A stretch of 64,000 bases of DNA from Paracholeplasma brassicae (lineage in GTDB: Bacteria > Bacillota_I > Bacilli_A > Acholeplasmatales > UBA5453): NCBI RefSeq assembly GCF_000967915.1, contig NC_022549.1, positions 248,001 to 312,000 of the forward strand. Direction: 5' to 3'. Made by a program: the position numbers and the translations under genes. Positions within the stretch are counted from its first letter, which is position 1. The number at the start of each line of letters is the position of its first letter. Under the pieces are notes generated by a model that worked only from the letters and a program-made list of their open reading frames with translations, did not search any database and was not told the origin of the DNA. Positions 45,610 to 53,371 of the stretch are shown here, in pieces.

Positions 45610-46553
45610 TGACCAAAATAGAGCGACAAGCCAAAATCATCCACATGTTTGAAAATGCAATTAAGAAAAACAGGTTATCACACCTGTATCTTTTTGCAGG
45701 TCCAAAAGGCAGTGGAAAAAAAGATTTGGCTTATGAAATCGCTGCACGGTTATTAAATGATCACTATCACGCGGACATGAAAACTCAATTGATGACCAAT
45801 GGCCATATTAATTTGATGTTTATCGAACCTAGTGGACAGAATATCAAAAAAGAACAAATCGCTCAGCTTCAAACTGAGTTTTCAAAAACATCATTAACCG
45901 ATGGGAGTCGTATTTATATGATTGATGAAGTTGATAAATTATCCACCTCCGCTGCCAATGGTTTACTAAAGTTTTTAGAAGAACCACTCTCAAAAAAGAC
46001 CATTGGATTTTTACTAACGGATAATCCTGATCAAGTGATTAATACGATTATTAGTCGCAGTCAAGTGATCTATTTGAAGCCTAGAAGTGAAAAAGAGCTA
46101 ACGGAGATACTGTTAGAAGAGGGTTATGACCCGTTTATTTCTTCTTTTCTACCTTACTTAAACAAAGATATGGTGGTGGCTAAGAAAATGGCCGAAGATC
46201 CCAACGCATTAGCAATGTTATCGTTAATAAAGGTGTTTCATGAGACACTGCTAAAAGATGAACCGCTTTGGTTTATGGCTGATGAACGGTTTGATTTAAT
46301 TAGGTATGATCGAACACTCATGATGCAGTTTTCAAATCTATTAATGATATACTACCTTGATTTTATCAAGGCCTATAATGGTGATTTATTTTCATTTGAG
46401 TTTTTAAAAAATGACTACGATAATATCATCAAAACAACAACTTACGAAAAAATATCTGAAAATTTGAAACAAATCCAAACATTTTTGCATCGTTTAAACT
46501 ATAATATAAGTATCGATATGGCATTTAGCCAATTGATTTTAGATTTACAATAA
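45609..46553 (+). CDS. holB: DNA polymerase III delta' subunit
   Basis: 314 residues of AAA+ clamp-loader fold. FAGPKGSGKKDLAYEIAARL is a P-loop, and IDEVDKLSTSAANGLLKFLE is the delta'-type Walker B/sensor region; LTDNPDQVINTIISRSQVI contains the SRC-like segment, here SRS. Zinc cysteines of gamma/tau are absent. Position after tmk matches Firmicute holB. Confidence 0.93.
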   Translation: MTKIERQAKIIHMFENAIKKNRLSHLYLFAGPKGSGKKDLAYEIAARLLNDHYHADMKTQLMTNGHINLMFIEPSGQNIKKEQIAQLQTEFSKTSLTDGSRIYMIDEVDKLSTSAANGLLKFLEEPLSKKTIGFLLTDNPDQVINTIISRSQVIYLKPRSEKELTEILLEEGYDPFISSFLPYLNKDMVVAKKMAEDPNALAMLSLIKVFHETLLKDEPLWFMADERFDLIRYDRTLMMQFSNLLMIYYLDFIKAYNGDLFSFEFLKNDYDNIIKTTTYEKISENLKQIQTFLHRLNYNISIDMAFSQLILDLQ

Positions 46554-46571
46554 TAAGAAGGTGGTGACTCT

Positions 46572-47378
46572 ATGCTTGTAGCACAAGTCCAATTTAAACC
46601 CGCCGGCAAAAAATACTATTTCGATCCGAAATCGTTTGACATCGGAAATGGCTCGTTAGTGGTTGTTGAAACCGTACGAGGCATCGAATTAGGAAAAGTC
46701 GTTGGTAAGTTATTAGAAGTAAGTGAGGAACAACTTCACTCAGAACTCAAACCAGTCATTCGTGTCGCTAGTGAAAAGGACATTAAAGATAGTGAATATA
46801 ATCGTAGTTTAGAAGATAATGTGGTTAAAGTAACCAAGCAATTGGCAAAGAAAAATCAGTTAGAGATGAAAGTACTTGCTGCTGAATATACCTTAGACCG
46901 CGATCGTTTGGTTGTCTATTTTGAAGCCGAAGGCAGAGTTGACTTTAGACAATTAGTTAAAGACATAACCGAAGTATTTAAAACGCGCATCGAGCTAAGA
47001 CAAGTTGGCTCTAGAGATGGTGCGAAATTCATTGGAGGCATCGGCCCTTGCGGATTAATCACCTGCTGTACAACCTTTATTGGTGAGTTTGATAACGTAT
47101 CGATTAAGATGGCGAAAAATCAAAACTTATCTCTAAACCCTCAAAAGATTAGTGGGAACTGTGGCAAACTATTGTGCTGCATTAAATTTGAAAATGACGT
47201 ATACGAAGAGTTGCGAATCAATATGCCTGACGTTGGCGATAGAATTATGACAAAAGATGGTAAAGCAACCGTGCTTGGAATTAATATTTTAAGACAAAGT
47301 ATGCGCGTGGTTTATGAAGATGGTTCCTATGAACAATTGTTACTAAAAACGTATTTAGATTTTAAAAATGCGAGTTAA
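46572..47378 (+). CDS. ricT: RicT (YaaT), PSP1-domain protein
   Basis: In Bacillus, RicT (YaaT) with RicA and RicF forms an iron-sulphur complex that assists RNase Y processing and several developmental pathways. 268 residues with the cysteine-rich stretches GPCGLITCCTTF and SGNCGKLLCCIKFE, the cluster ligands. Length and position between holB and trmN6 agree. RicA and RicF are not in the window. Confidence 0.93.
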   Translation: MLVAQVQFKPAGKKYYFDPKSFDIGNGSLVVVETVRGIELGKVVGKLLEVSEEQLHSELKPVIRVASEKDIKDSEYNRSLEDNVVKVTKQLAKKNQLEMKVLAAEYTLDRDRLVVYFEAEGRVDFRQLVKDITEVFKTRIELRQVGSRDGAKFIGGIGPCGLITCCTTFIGEFDNVSIKMAKNQNLSLNPQKISGNCGKLLCCIKFENDVYEELRINMPDVGDRIMTKDGKATVLGINILRQSMRVVYEDGSYEQLLLKTYLDFKNAS

Positions 47379-48126
47379 AAACGAATTACTTGGTTATCCA
47401 AGAATTGAAATATATCAAGACACAGAGCTATTTTCCTTTAATACCGATTCGATCCTTCTTGCGAGTTTTGTCCGCATCAATAATCGAGTAAAGAAAATCG
47501 TAGATCTTGGATCAGGTAATGGCTCAATACCGCTTTATCTTTCACTTCGTACCAAACGACCAATTACGGCGGTTGAAGTGCAAGAAAATGTGTTTGAATT
47601 ATTACAAACAAACATCGCACACAACCATCTAGAAGATCAAATCACACCGGTCTGCCATAACGTAAAAGGCATTTCTAAAGTCATTGGTTTTCAAGCGTTT
47701 GATGTGGTGATATCTAACCCACCATTTTTTAAAATTCATGAACAGTCAAAAAAGAATGAGCATGAATCAGTCACAATTGCACGTCATGAGGTGTTAATTA
47801 CCCTTGATGAGTGGATCTGTGAAGCATCAAAATTGTTGAATCAAGGTGGTGTGTTCTATTTAGTGCATAGACCAGATCGACTAACTGAAATCATCAATAG
47901 CCTGACCAAACATAACTTAGAGCCCAAACGAATCCGATTTGTTCAACCAAGACGGGATAAAAAACCAAACCACGTGTTGATTGAAGCCATTAAATTTGGG
48001 ATGCCTGGTGGGCTTGATGTGATGAAGCCACTGATTTTATTTAATAAAGAAAAGTGGACAAAAGAGGTTTTAGAAATTTATAATTTAGGGAGTGAGACGT
48101 ATGCTACTAAGCCAACTAAACCGTAA
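47368..48126 (+). CDS. trmN6: tRNA1(Val) (adenine37-N6)-methyltransferase TrmN6-like (YabB)
   Basis: 252 residues; SAM loop IVDLGSGNGSIPLYLSLR at about residues 43-60 and the catalytic N6-adenine motif SNPPFFK. SFNTDSILLASFV near the N terminus is typical of YabB-type enzymes. It overlaps ricT by 11 bases and the next gene by 26 bases. Confidence 0.9.
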   Translation: MRVKNELLGYPRIEIYQDTELFSFNTDSILLASFVRINNRVKKIVDLGSGNGSIPLYLSLRTKRPITAVEVQENVFELLQTNIAHNHLEDQITPVCHNVKGISKVIGFQAFDVVISNPPFFKIHEQSKKNEHESVTIARHEVLITLDEWICEASKLLNQGGVFYLVHRPDRLTEIINSLTKHNLEPKRIRFVQPRRDKKPNHVLIEAIKFGMPGGLDVMKPLILFNKEKWTKEVLEIYNLGSETYATKPTKP

Positions 48127-48511
48127 AGAGAAACTGAAATTTTTAGACATTGCGATTCAAATGGTTGCGGTCGATGGGGAACCGACGATCTTTGAACAAC
48201 GAATTCTGAATATGATGCTAGCCGAAGTAGGCGATGATATCATCAACGAATACACGTTTAGCTTATCAAGTGATCTTGACGTAACCATTGATTTTTTCGT
48301 CAATAGTCCTAAAACCGTTCGACACATTGTGCTATTAAATTTATTGAAATTATCGATGTTTGACGATTTATACAATACATCTGAGCATTTCTTCTTAGAT
48401 AACTTGCGTCGTCAGTTTAAAATAACGAACGCGAAGAGAAAAGAACTGATGCAATTAATTTTTGACGAACGTGATTGGCACGAAAAAGCCAAACGCACGG
48501 TCCTTGAATAG
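48101..48511 (+). CDS. Small helical protein of unknown function, possibly TerB-like
   Basis: 136 residues from ATG 48101, eight bases after GGGAG. The N-terminal half KLKFLDIAIQMVAVDGEPTI, then FEQRILNMMLAE, resembles TerB-type helical domains, where an acidic pair after an AxxDG turn may bind metal. No catalytic motif is visible. It sits between trmN6 and rsmI, where Bacillus has yazA (a GIY-YIG nuclease-like protein), but has no GIY-YIG motif. Overlaps trmN6, so it is expressed with the RNA-modification cluster. Confidence 0.7.
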   Translation: MLLSQLNRKEKLKFLDIAIQMVAVDGEPTIFEQRILNMMLAEVGDDIINEYTFSLSSDLDVTIDFFVNSPKTVRHIVLLNLLKLSMFDDLYNTSEHFFLDNLRRQFKITNAKRKELMQLIFDERDWHEKAKRTVLE

Positions 48512-48512
48512 A

Positions 48513-49367
48513 ATGAAGATACGAGATAGTTTTAAGGACGATGTTGCTTCATTATACGTTGTCTCCACACCGATTGGTAATTTAGGTGATATTACATTAA
48601 GAGCAATCGACACTTTAAAACGTGTCGATTTGATTTATGCAGAAGACACAAGGAATACAAGAAAATTACTGACTCATTTTGAGATAAAGACTTTGCTTGA
48701 TACGTATCATGAACACAACAAAGAAGAGAAAAAAGAGACGATTTTAAACCAATTGAGGCAAGGTAAATCGATTGCGATTGTGACAGATGCTGGCACACCG
48801 GCAATCAGTGACCCTGGTTACGAACTGGTTTTTCACGTGAAAAATGAATTTCCTGTGGTGGTTGTCCCAGGGGCTTCTGCGATTCTAACTGCGCTTGTTG
48901 GTAGTGGTTTAGTCGTTCAACCATTTACCTTTTATGGGTTTTTAAATCGTGCGAAACAAAAAAGAGAAAAAGAACTTACTCAACTTAGAGTTCTTCCTCA
49001 CACACTTGTTTTTTATGAAAGCCCGAACCGAATCAAAGAAACGCTAAAAGCGCTCCTTGATGTGTTTGGAAATCGACACGTTTGTTTAGCAAGAGAGCTT
49101 ACCAAGCATTACGAATCCTACATTGAAGGTAATCTTCTAGAGTTAATTGAAGCAGACCTAGTTGAAAAAGGTGAATTTGTCATTATTTGTGAAGGCTATC
49201 AAAAAATAGAAGAAGAGATTACCTCACCAAGGGACAAAGTATTAGAGTATATCGAACTTGGTTATGACCATAAGGAAGCCATCAAAATGGTAGCTAAAGA
49301 GATGGGCGTAAATAAGAATATTGTTTATCAAGAAGTGATTAATCAAGGTGGAATTAAAACCAAATAA
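48513..49367 (+). CDS. rsmI: 16S rRNA (cytidine1402-2'-O)-methyltransferase RsmI
   Basis: 284 residues. LYVVSTPIGNLGDITLRA, YAEDTRNTRKLL, and TDAGTPAISDPGYELV are the tetrapyrrole-methylase-fold signatures of RsmI. I chose ATG 48513, one base after the previous stop; there is no clear ribosome-binding site so coupling is likely. The gene contains a 16-bp parS-like palindrome at 48829-48844, within the codons for LVFHVKN. Confidence 0.95.
   Translation: MKIRDSFKDDVASLYVVSTPIGNLGDITLRAIDTLKRVDLIYAEDTRNTRKLLTHFEIKTLLDTYHEHNKEEKKETILNQLRQGKSIAIVTDAGTPAISDPGYELVFHVKNEFPVVVVPGASAILTALVGSGLVVQPFTFYGFLNRAKQKREKELTQLRVLPHTLVFYESPNRIKETLKALLDVFGNRHVCLARELTKHYESYIEGNLLELIEADLVEKGEFVIICEGYQKIEEEITSPRDKVLEYIELGYDHKEAIKMVAKEMGVNKNIVYQEVINQGGIKTK
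48829..48844. promoter_or_regulatory. Candidate parS centromere site (inside rsmI)
   Basis: TTTTTCACGTGAAAAA is a perfect 16-bp palindrome and matches the bacterial parS consensus TGTTTCACGTGAAACA at 14 of 16 positions, both differences being symmetrical. parA and parB are in the same window. parS sites inside genes are normal. Confidence 0.6.
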
Positions 49368-49430
49368 GACCCCCTTATTTCAAATAAAAACGCTTTATCT
49401 TTCAAGTGGAAAAAAACGTGAAATTAAAGG

Positions 49431-49459
49431 TTGATTTTTATATCTTAATTCACTATAAT
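49431..49459 (+). promoter_or_regulatory. Promoter of metG
   Basis: TTGATT (49431-49436) and TATAAT (49454-49459), spacer 17, directly upstream of the T-box leader. Confidence 0.85.
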
Positions 49460-49468
49460 AGTGTTGAT

Positions 49469-49697
49469 ATAGCTATGATGAAAAGAGTAGGCTAATTAGA
49501 TACCGTAGAGAGTTTGTGGTTGGTGTAAACAAACGTATTGATTAGTTGAACATGATTTCTGAGCTATTTGGCCGATAAGTAGGCTAAATCGTAGACACGC
49601 GTTAAGTGTTTAAAGGGCTAAGTAACAAAAAGTTATTTAGAACTAAGGTGGTACCGCGATCATTCGTCCTTAGATTTATTTTAAGGACGTTTTTTTT
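49469..49697 (+). promoter_or_regulatory. T-box leader controlling metG, methionine specifier
   Basis: The T-box core AAGGTGGTACCGCG (49645-49658) is canonical. Stem I is closed by ATAGCT (49469-49474) with AGCTAT (49562-49567), and the specifier loop carries GAACATGAT with ATG at 49552-49554, the Met codon. Uncharged tRNA-Met would stabilise the antiterminator; the TGGT bulge fits the ACCA end of the tRNA-Met genes in this window. The terminator at 49665-49697 shares its 5' arm with the antiterminator region. Confidence 0.95.
49665..49697 (+). terminator. Regulated terminator of the metG T-box
   Basis: CGTCCTTA and TAAGGACG form a perfect 8-bp stem followed by eight Ts, 16 bases before the metG start. 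Confidence 0.93.
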
Positions 49698-49713
49698 ATG
49701 GAGGATGAAGAAA

Positions 49714-51270
49714 ATGAAAAAACCATTTTATATTTCAACTGCAATTGCATACGCTTCTGCCATTCCACACGTTGGTAATGTCTACGAAGCAATCTTAGCT
49801 GATGCAATCGCAAGATTCAAACGACTTGATGGCTATGATGTCTACTTTCAAACAGGCACCGACGAGCATGGACAAAAGATTGAGTCAAAAGCACAATTAA
49901 AAGGCATTGACCCACAAACCTATACCGATCAGATTTCAAACGAAATTAAACGGATTTATCAATCGGTTGATGTGTCTTATGATTACTTTATTCGTACAAC
50001 CGATGAGAATCATAAAAAAACCGTTCAACATATTTTTAAAAAGCTTTATGATCAAGGCGATATTTACCTCGGAAAATACGCAGGATGGTATTCGGTTTCA
50101 GAAGAATCCTTTATTTTAGAAAAGGACATCGTGGATGGCAAAGGACCAAACGGTGATACCTTGGTTTGGACCGAAGAAGAAACGTACTTCTTCGATTTAA
50201 AGAAGTACCAACAACGTTTGGTTGACTACATTAACGAACACCCAAGTTTTATACAACCGGAATCACGTAAAAATGAAATGATTAATAATTTCTTATCAGA
50301 ACCGTTACATGATCTTGCGGTGTCTAGAACCTCATTTGAATGGGGGATTAAAACGTTTAATGAAAAACACGTTATCTATGTGTGGCTTGATGCCCTCACT
50401 AACTACATTTCTGGCCTTGACTTAGATGGGTCCTTAGAAGTTAGTGAAAAATTTAAAACGTACTGGCCTGCAGACATTCATTTAATCGGCAAAGATATTT
50501 TACGCTTTCATACCATCTACTGGCCAATCATGTTAATGGCATTAGGGTTGGATTTACCAAAAACAATTTTTGGGCATCCATGGGTATTAATCGATAAATC
50601 AAAAATGTCAAAATCAGTTGGAAATACACTCTACACCGACGACATATTAAAATTCTTCAAGAAAGATACATTAAGATATTACGTCCTACATGAGATACCT
50701 TATCAAACCGATGGGAATTTAACCTATGAGTTGTTAATTGAACGCAACAATACCGATTTGGCTAACACCTTAGGTAACTTAGTTAACCGTACCATTGGTA
50801 TGGCTAATAAGTACCGTGGCGGTTTAATTAAGAAGGCGAACACAAAAGAAACTTATGAAATCAATTTGGTTGAATCTTGTGAACAATTACTAAGTAGTGT
50901 TAGACAAAAGATGAATGAATACCGTGTGTCAGATGCACTAGAAGAAGTGATGAAGGTAACAAGATTGGCTAACAAGTTCATTGATGTCACTGAACCTTGG
51001 AAGCTATACAAAGATGAGTCAAAACAAGCAGAGCTCGACGGTGTTTTATATGAGCTCATTGAGACCATTCGTGTGGTCGCGGTGATTTTACAAGCGTTCA
51101 TTCCTGAAACAGCCAAAGAAATTCTAAACCAAATTAACTCAAATGACGTCAGCTTCGATTCAATTACTTCATTTGGCAGCTTTAAAGATCAAACCCTACT
51201 AAATCAGGCAAAGGTCTTATTTGAACGATACGATTTAGTACAAAAACTTGAAGAAATCTTAAGAGGTTAG
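49714..51270 (+). CDS. metG: Methionyl-tRNA synthetase, short form
   Basis: Charges tRNA-Met. 518 residues: class I HIGH-like AIPHVGNVYEA near residue 16, KMSKS at 297-301, and an anticodon-binding helical domain containing NRTIGMANKYRGG. It ends after EEILRG without the C-terminal tRNA-binding domain that Bacillus MetRS (about 660 residues) has. The zinc-knuckle cysteines are also absent between motifs, the form seen in Firmicutes. ATG 49714 is nine bases after GGAGG. Controlled by the T-box upstream. Confidence 0.96.
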   Translation: MKKPFYISTAIAYASAIPHVGNVYEAILADAIARFKRLDGYDVYFQTGTDEHGQKIESKAQLKGIDPQTYTDQISNEIKRIYQSVDVSYDYFIRTTDENHKKTVQHIFKKLYDQGDIYLGKYAGWYSVSEESFILEKDIVDGKGPNGDTLVWTEEETYFFDLKKYQQRLVDYINEHPSFIQPESRKNEMINNFLSEPLHDLAVSRTSFEWGIKTFNEKHVIYVWLDALTNYISGLDLDGSLEVSEKFKTYWPADIHLIGKDILRFHTIYWPIMLMALGLDLPKTIFGHPWVLIDKSKMSKSVGNTLYTDDILKFFKKDTLRYYVLHEIPYQTDGNLTYELLIERNNTDLANTLGNLVNRTIGMANKYRGGLIKKANTKETYEINLVESCEQLLSSVRQKMNEYRVSDALEEVMKVTRLANKFIDVTEPWKLYKDESKQAELDGVLYELIETIRVVAVILQAFIPETAKEILNQINSNDVSFDSITSFGSFKDQTLLNQAKVLFERYDLVQKLEEILRG

Positions 51271-51282
51271 TTTAGTAAAGTG

Positions 51283-52167
51283 ATGAAGAATGAAAAATTG
51301 CTAATTGAGCTTAGAGCACTTTTAGCAGTGACGATATTTACAATTGTGTATGGTATTGGTGTTTCTTGGTTTTTAGAAGCGTCAATTGAACCATTATACA
51401 CCGGTGGTATCCCTGGATTAGCCCAGCTTGCAAGGAATATCATAAATCAACATTTTGACATGAATCTAGGTAATTTTTTCCTAGGTGCATTTGTCTTTTT
51501 AGGCAACATCCCAATCATGGTGATTGGATGGTATGGGGTATCAAAACGCTTTACAATTTATAGTTTAATCTCGGTTGTGATACAAGCAACCATTCTAGGT
51601 TTCATCCCGGTGTTTGATGTTGGAATTGATGACACATTTGTTTTAGCTGTCATGGGTGGCTTATTAACCGGTGTTGGTGTCGGTGGGGCGCTTAAATATG
51701 GCACATCAACCGGTGGACTAGACATCATCGCGCAATATTTTTCATTAAAAAACGGCACCAGTGTGGGCTTTATATCCATGATCTTAAACGTCTTTATTGC
51801 ACTTATGGGTGGCCTCGTGTTTGGCAGTGCGAGTGTGGCGGCGTATACAATTATTCGAATCATTGTTGCAACCATTGTCACCGATAAGATTCATACGGCG
51901 TATCACTTTTTACAAGTTGAAATTATCACACAACATCCGCAAGATATTTATAAGGGTATATTAGAAAAAGTCTATCGAGGTGTGACCTTGATCAAAGTTG
52001 AAGGGGCATATTCACACACCGAACGAACTATGATGATTGTAGTCATCTCAAGTTATGAGCTGACACAAATCAAAAATTTAGTTCGAGCCATTGATTCACA
52101 CGCATTTATGATTACACAACCAGTTAAAACAATTTATGGTAATTTCGCAAGAAAAACCATTGTTTAA
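51283..52167 (+). CDS. YitT-family membrane protein (DUF161/DUF2179)
   Basis: 294 residues: about five membrane segments, with GGIPGLAQLARNIINQ, GTSTGGLDIIAQYFSLKNG and AYTIIRIIVATIVTDKIHTA, then a soluble C-terminal DUF2179 domain (HPQDIYKGILEKVYRGVTLI). The family is widespread in Firmicutes with unknown substrate. Start ATG 51283 or GTG 51280; the site AAGAGG is rather distant. It follows metG by 12 bases and may be read through from it. Confidence 0.88.
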   Translation: MKNEKLLIELRALLAVTIFTIVYGIGVSWFLEASIEPLYTGGIPGLAQLARNIINQHFDMNLGNFFLGAFVFLGNIPIMVIGWYGVSKRFTIYSLISVVIQATILGFIPVFDVGIDDTFVLAVMGGLLTGVGVGGALKYGTSTGGLDIIAQYFSLKNGTSVGFISMILNVFIALMGGLVFGSASVAAYTIIRIIVATIVTDKIHTAYHFLQVEIITQHPQDIYKGILEKVYRGVTLIKVEGAYSHTERTMMIVVISSYELTQIKNLVRAIDSHAFMITQPVKTIYGNFARKTIV

Positions 52168-52229
52168 AAAAAGATTTTAGCAAATAATAAGTAGGATAAA
52201 AAACGGTTCAAAGTTTATTGATAAAAAGA

Positions 52230-52258
52230 TTGACAAAACAAACGACTTATAGTAATAT
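52230..52258 (+). promoter_or_regulatory. Promoter of rplM-rpsI
   Basis: TTGACA (52230-52235) and TAATAT (52253-52258) with a 17-base spacer. Confidence 0.8.
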
Positions 52259-52291
52259 TTATACGGTACGTTTTAAAAAGCCCAAAATAGC

Positions 52292-52309
52292 CCTTATTAT
52301 AAAATAAGG
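52292..52309 (+). promoter_or_regulatory. Hairpin covering the rplM ribosome-binding site
   Basis: CCTTATT (52292-52298) pairs perfectly with AATAAGG (52303-52309), whose last bases are the first bases of the ribosome-binding region AAGGAGAGG. L13 leaders that control rplM-rpsI are known in Firmicutes; here only this hairpin is directly visible. Confidence 0.5.
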
Positions 52310-52325
52310 AGAGGAATTGAAAATT

Positions 52326-52760
52326 ATGAGTAAAACATTTATGGCCAACGCTCAAAACATCGAAAGAAAATGGTATGTTATTGACGCAGAAGGCAAAACA
52401 CTTGGTCGTTTGGCGACTGTTGTAGCATCTGTATTAAGAGGTAAACTAAAACCAACATTCACGCCTCACGTGGATTGTGGCGATTACGTTGTTATCGTTA
52501 ACGCAGACAAAATTGAATTAACAGGGAAAAAGTGGACTGACAAGTTATACTACCGTCACAGCGAATACAACGGTTCTTTAAAATCAAGAACTGCTAAAGA
52601 AGTGATGGAAAAGTTCCCAACCAGAATGGTTGAAAAAGCAGTAGAAGGTATGTTACCTCATACGACATTAGGTAGAGATATGTATAAAAAATTATACGTA
52701 TATGCAGGTAGCGAACACCCACATATCGCACAAAAACCAGAAAAGTTGGAGGTAAAATAA
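52326..52760 (+). CDS. rplM: 50S ribosomal protein L13
   Basis: 144 residues; [18 protein letters not shown] and [20 protein letters not shown] are diagnostic. I chose ATG 52326, eleven bases after GGAGAGG, over an in-frame TTG at 52317. One-base gap to rpsI. Confidence 0.97.
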   Translation: MSKTFMANAQNIERKWYVIDAEGKTLGRLATVVASVLRGKLKPTFTPHVDCGDYVVIVNADKIELTGKKWTDKLYYRHSEYNGSLKSRTAKEVMEKFPTRMVEKAVEGMLPHTTLGRDMYKKLYVYAGSEHPHIAQKPEKLEVK

Positions 52761-52761
52761 T

Positions 52762-53157
52762 ATGGCAAAAGCAGTTCAATATTTAGGTACAGGACGTCGT
52801 AAGAGTTCTGTCGCAAGAGTAATTCTTACTACCGGAACAGGCGAATTCGTTATTAATGATCGCCCATTTGAAGATTATATCCCTTCAGCAGCAACACGTC
52901 TTGACGTTGTACAACCATTAGCATTAACTGAAAACGAAGGTCGTTTCGACATCCGCGTTAACGTTTATGGTGGTGGTATCACAGGTCAAGCTGGTGCAAT
53001 CCGTTTAGGTATCACAAGAGCGTTACTTGAAGTGAACCCAGAGCTAAGAGCAACATTAAAGCCAGCAGGACTTATTACGAGAGATTCTCGTAGTAAAGAA
53101 CGTAAAAAATATGGTCTTAAGAAAGCTCGTAAAGCTTCTCAATTCTCTAAACGTTAA
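52762..53157 (+). CDS. rpsI: 30S ribosomal protein S9
   Basis: 131 residues with [14 protein letters not shown] at the start and the basic tail [20 protein letters not shown]-type sequence whose last residues reach the P-site tRNA. GGAGG inside the rplM tail is its ribosome-binding site. Confidence 0.98.
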   Translation: MAKAVQYLGTGRRKSSVARVILTTGTGEFVINDRPFEDYIPSAATRLDVVQPLALTENEGRFDIRVNVYGGGITGQAGAIRLGITRALLEVNPELRATLKPAGLITRDSRSKERKKYGLKKARKASQFSKR

Positions 53158-53184
53158 TTTTCAATCACAATTGGACAAAACAAA

Positions 53185-53218
53185 AACAAAGGACTTCTCA
53201 CCCTTTGTTTTTTTTTTG
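53185..53218 (+). terminator. Terminator of rplM-rpsI
   Basis: AACAAAGG and CCTTTGTT form a perfect 8-bp stem, followed by a run of Ts. It separates the housekeeping genes from the pectin locus. Confidence 0.93.
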
Positions 53219-53285
53219 GTCTAAAAATCACTTACTATCTTATGAGATAATCGATTTATCTGGGAGTGTTCATTATTTACAATAA

Positions 53286-53299
53286 TGTAAGCGTTGACA
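53286..53299. promoter_or_regulatory. CRE-like operator (CcpA/LacI-type) over the -35 of the pectin locus
   Basis: TGTAAGCGTTGACA fits the catabolite-responsive element TGWAARCGYTWNCW at 13 of 14 positions. It contains the -35 hexamer, so a bound repressor would block RNA polymerase. Confidence 0.7.
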
Positions 53300-53323
53300 T
53301 TAATTGTATACCTATGTTAAAAT
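53294..53323 (+). promoter_or_regulatory. Promoter of the pectin-use locus
   Basis: TTGACA (53294-53299) and TAAAAT (53318-53323), spacer 18, with an extended -10 TGT directly before. Start codon 49 bases further. Confidence 0.8.
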
Positions 53324-53371
53324 AAAGTGTATATAAACAACGTTCGCATATATAGACGAATGGAGGATCTC

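Noticed and set aside
49383-49400. AAAAACGCTTTAT before the metG promoter as a CRE site
   Set aside because: Two mismatches at key positions and a housekeeping gene downstream controlled by a T-box.
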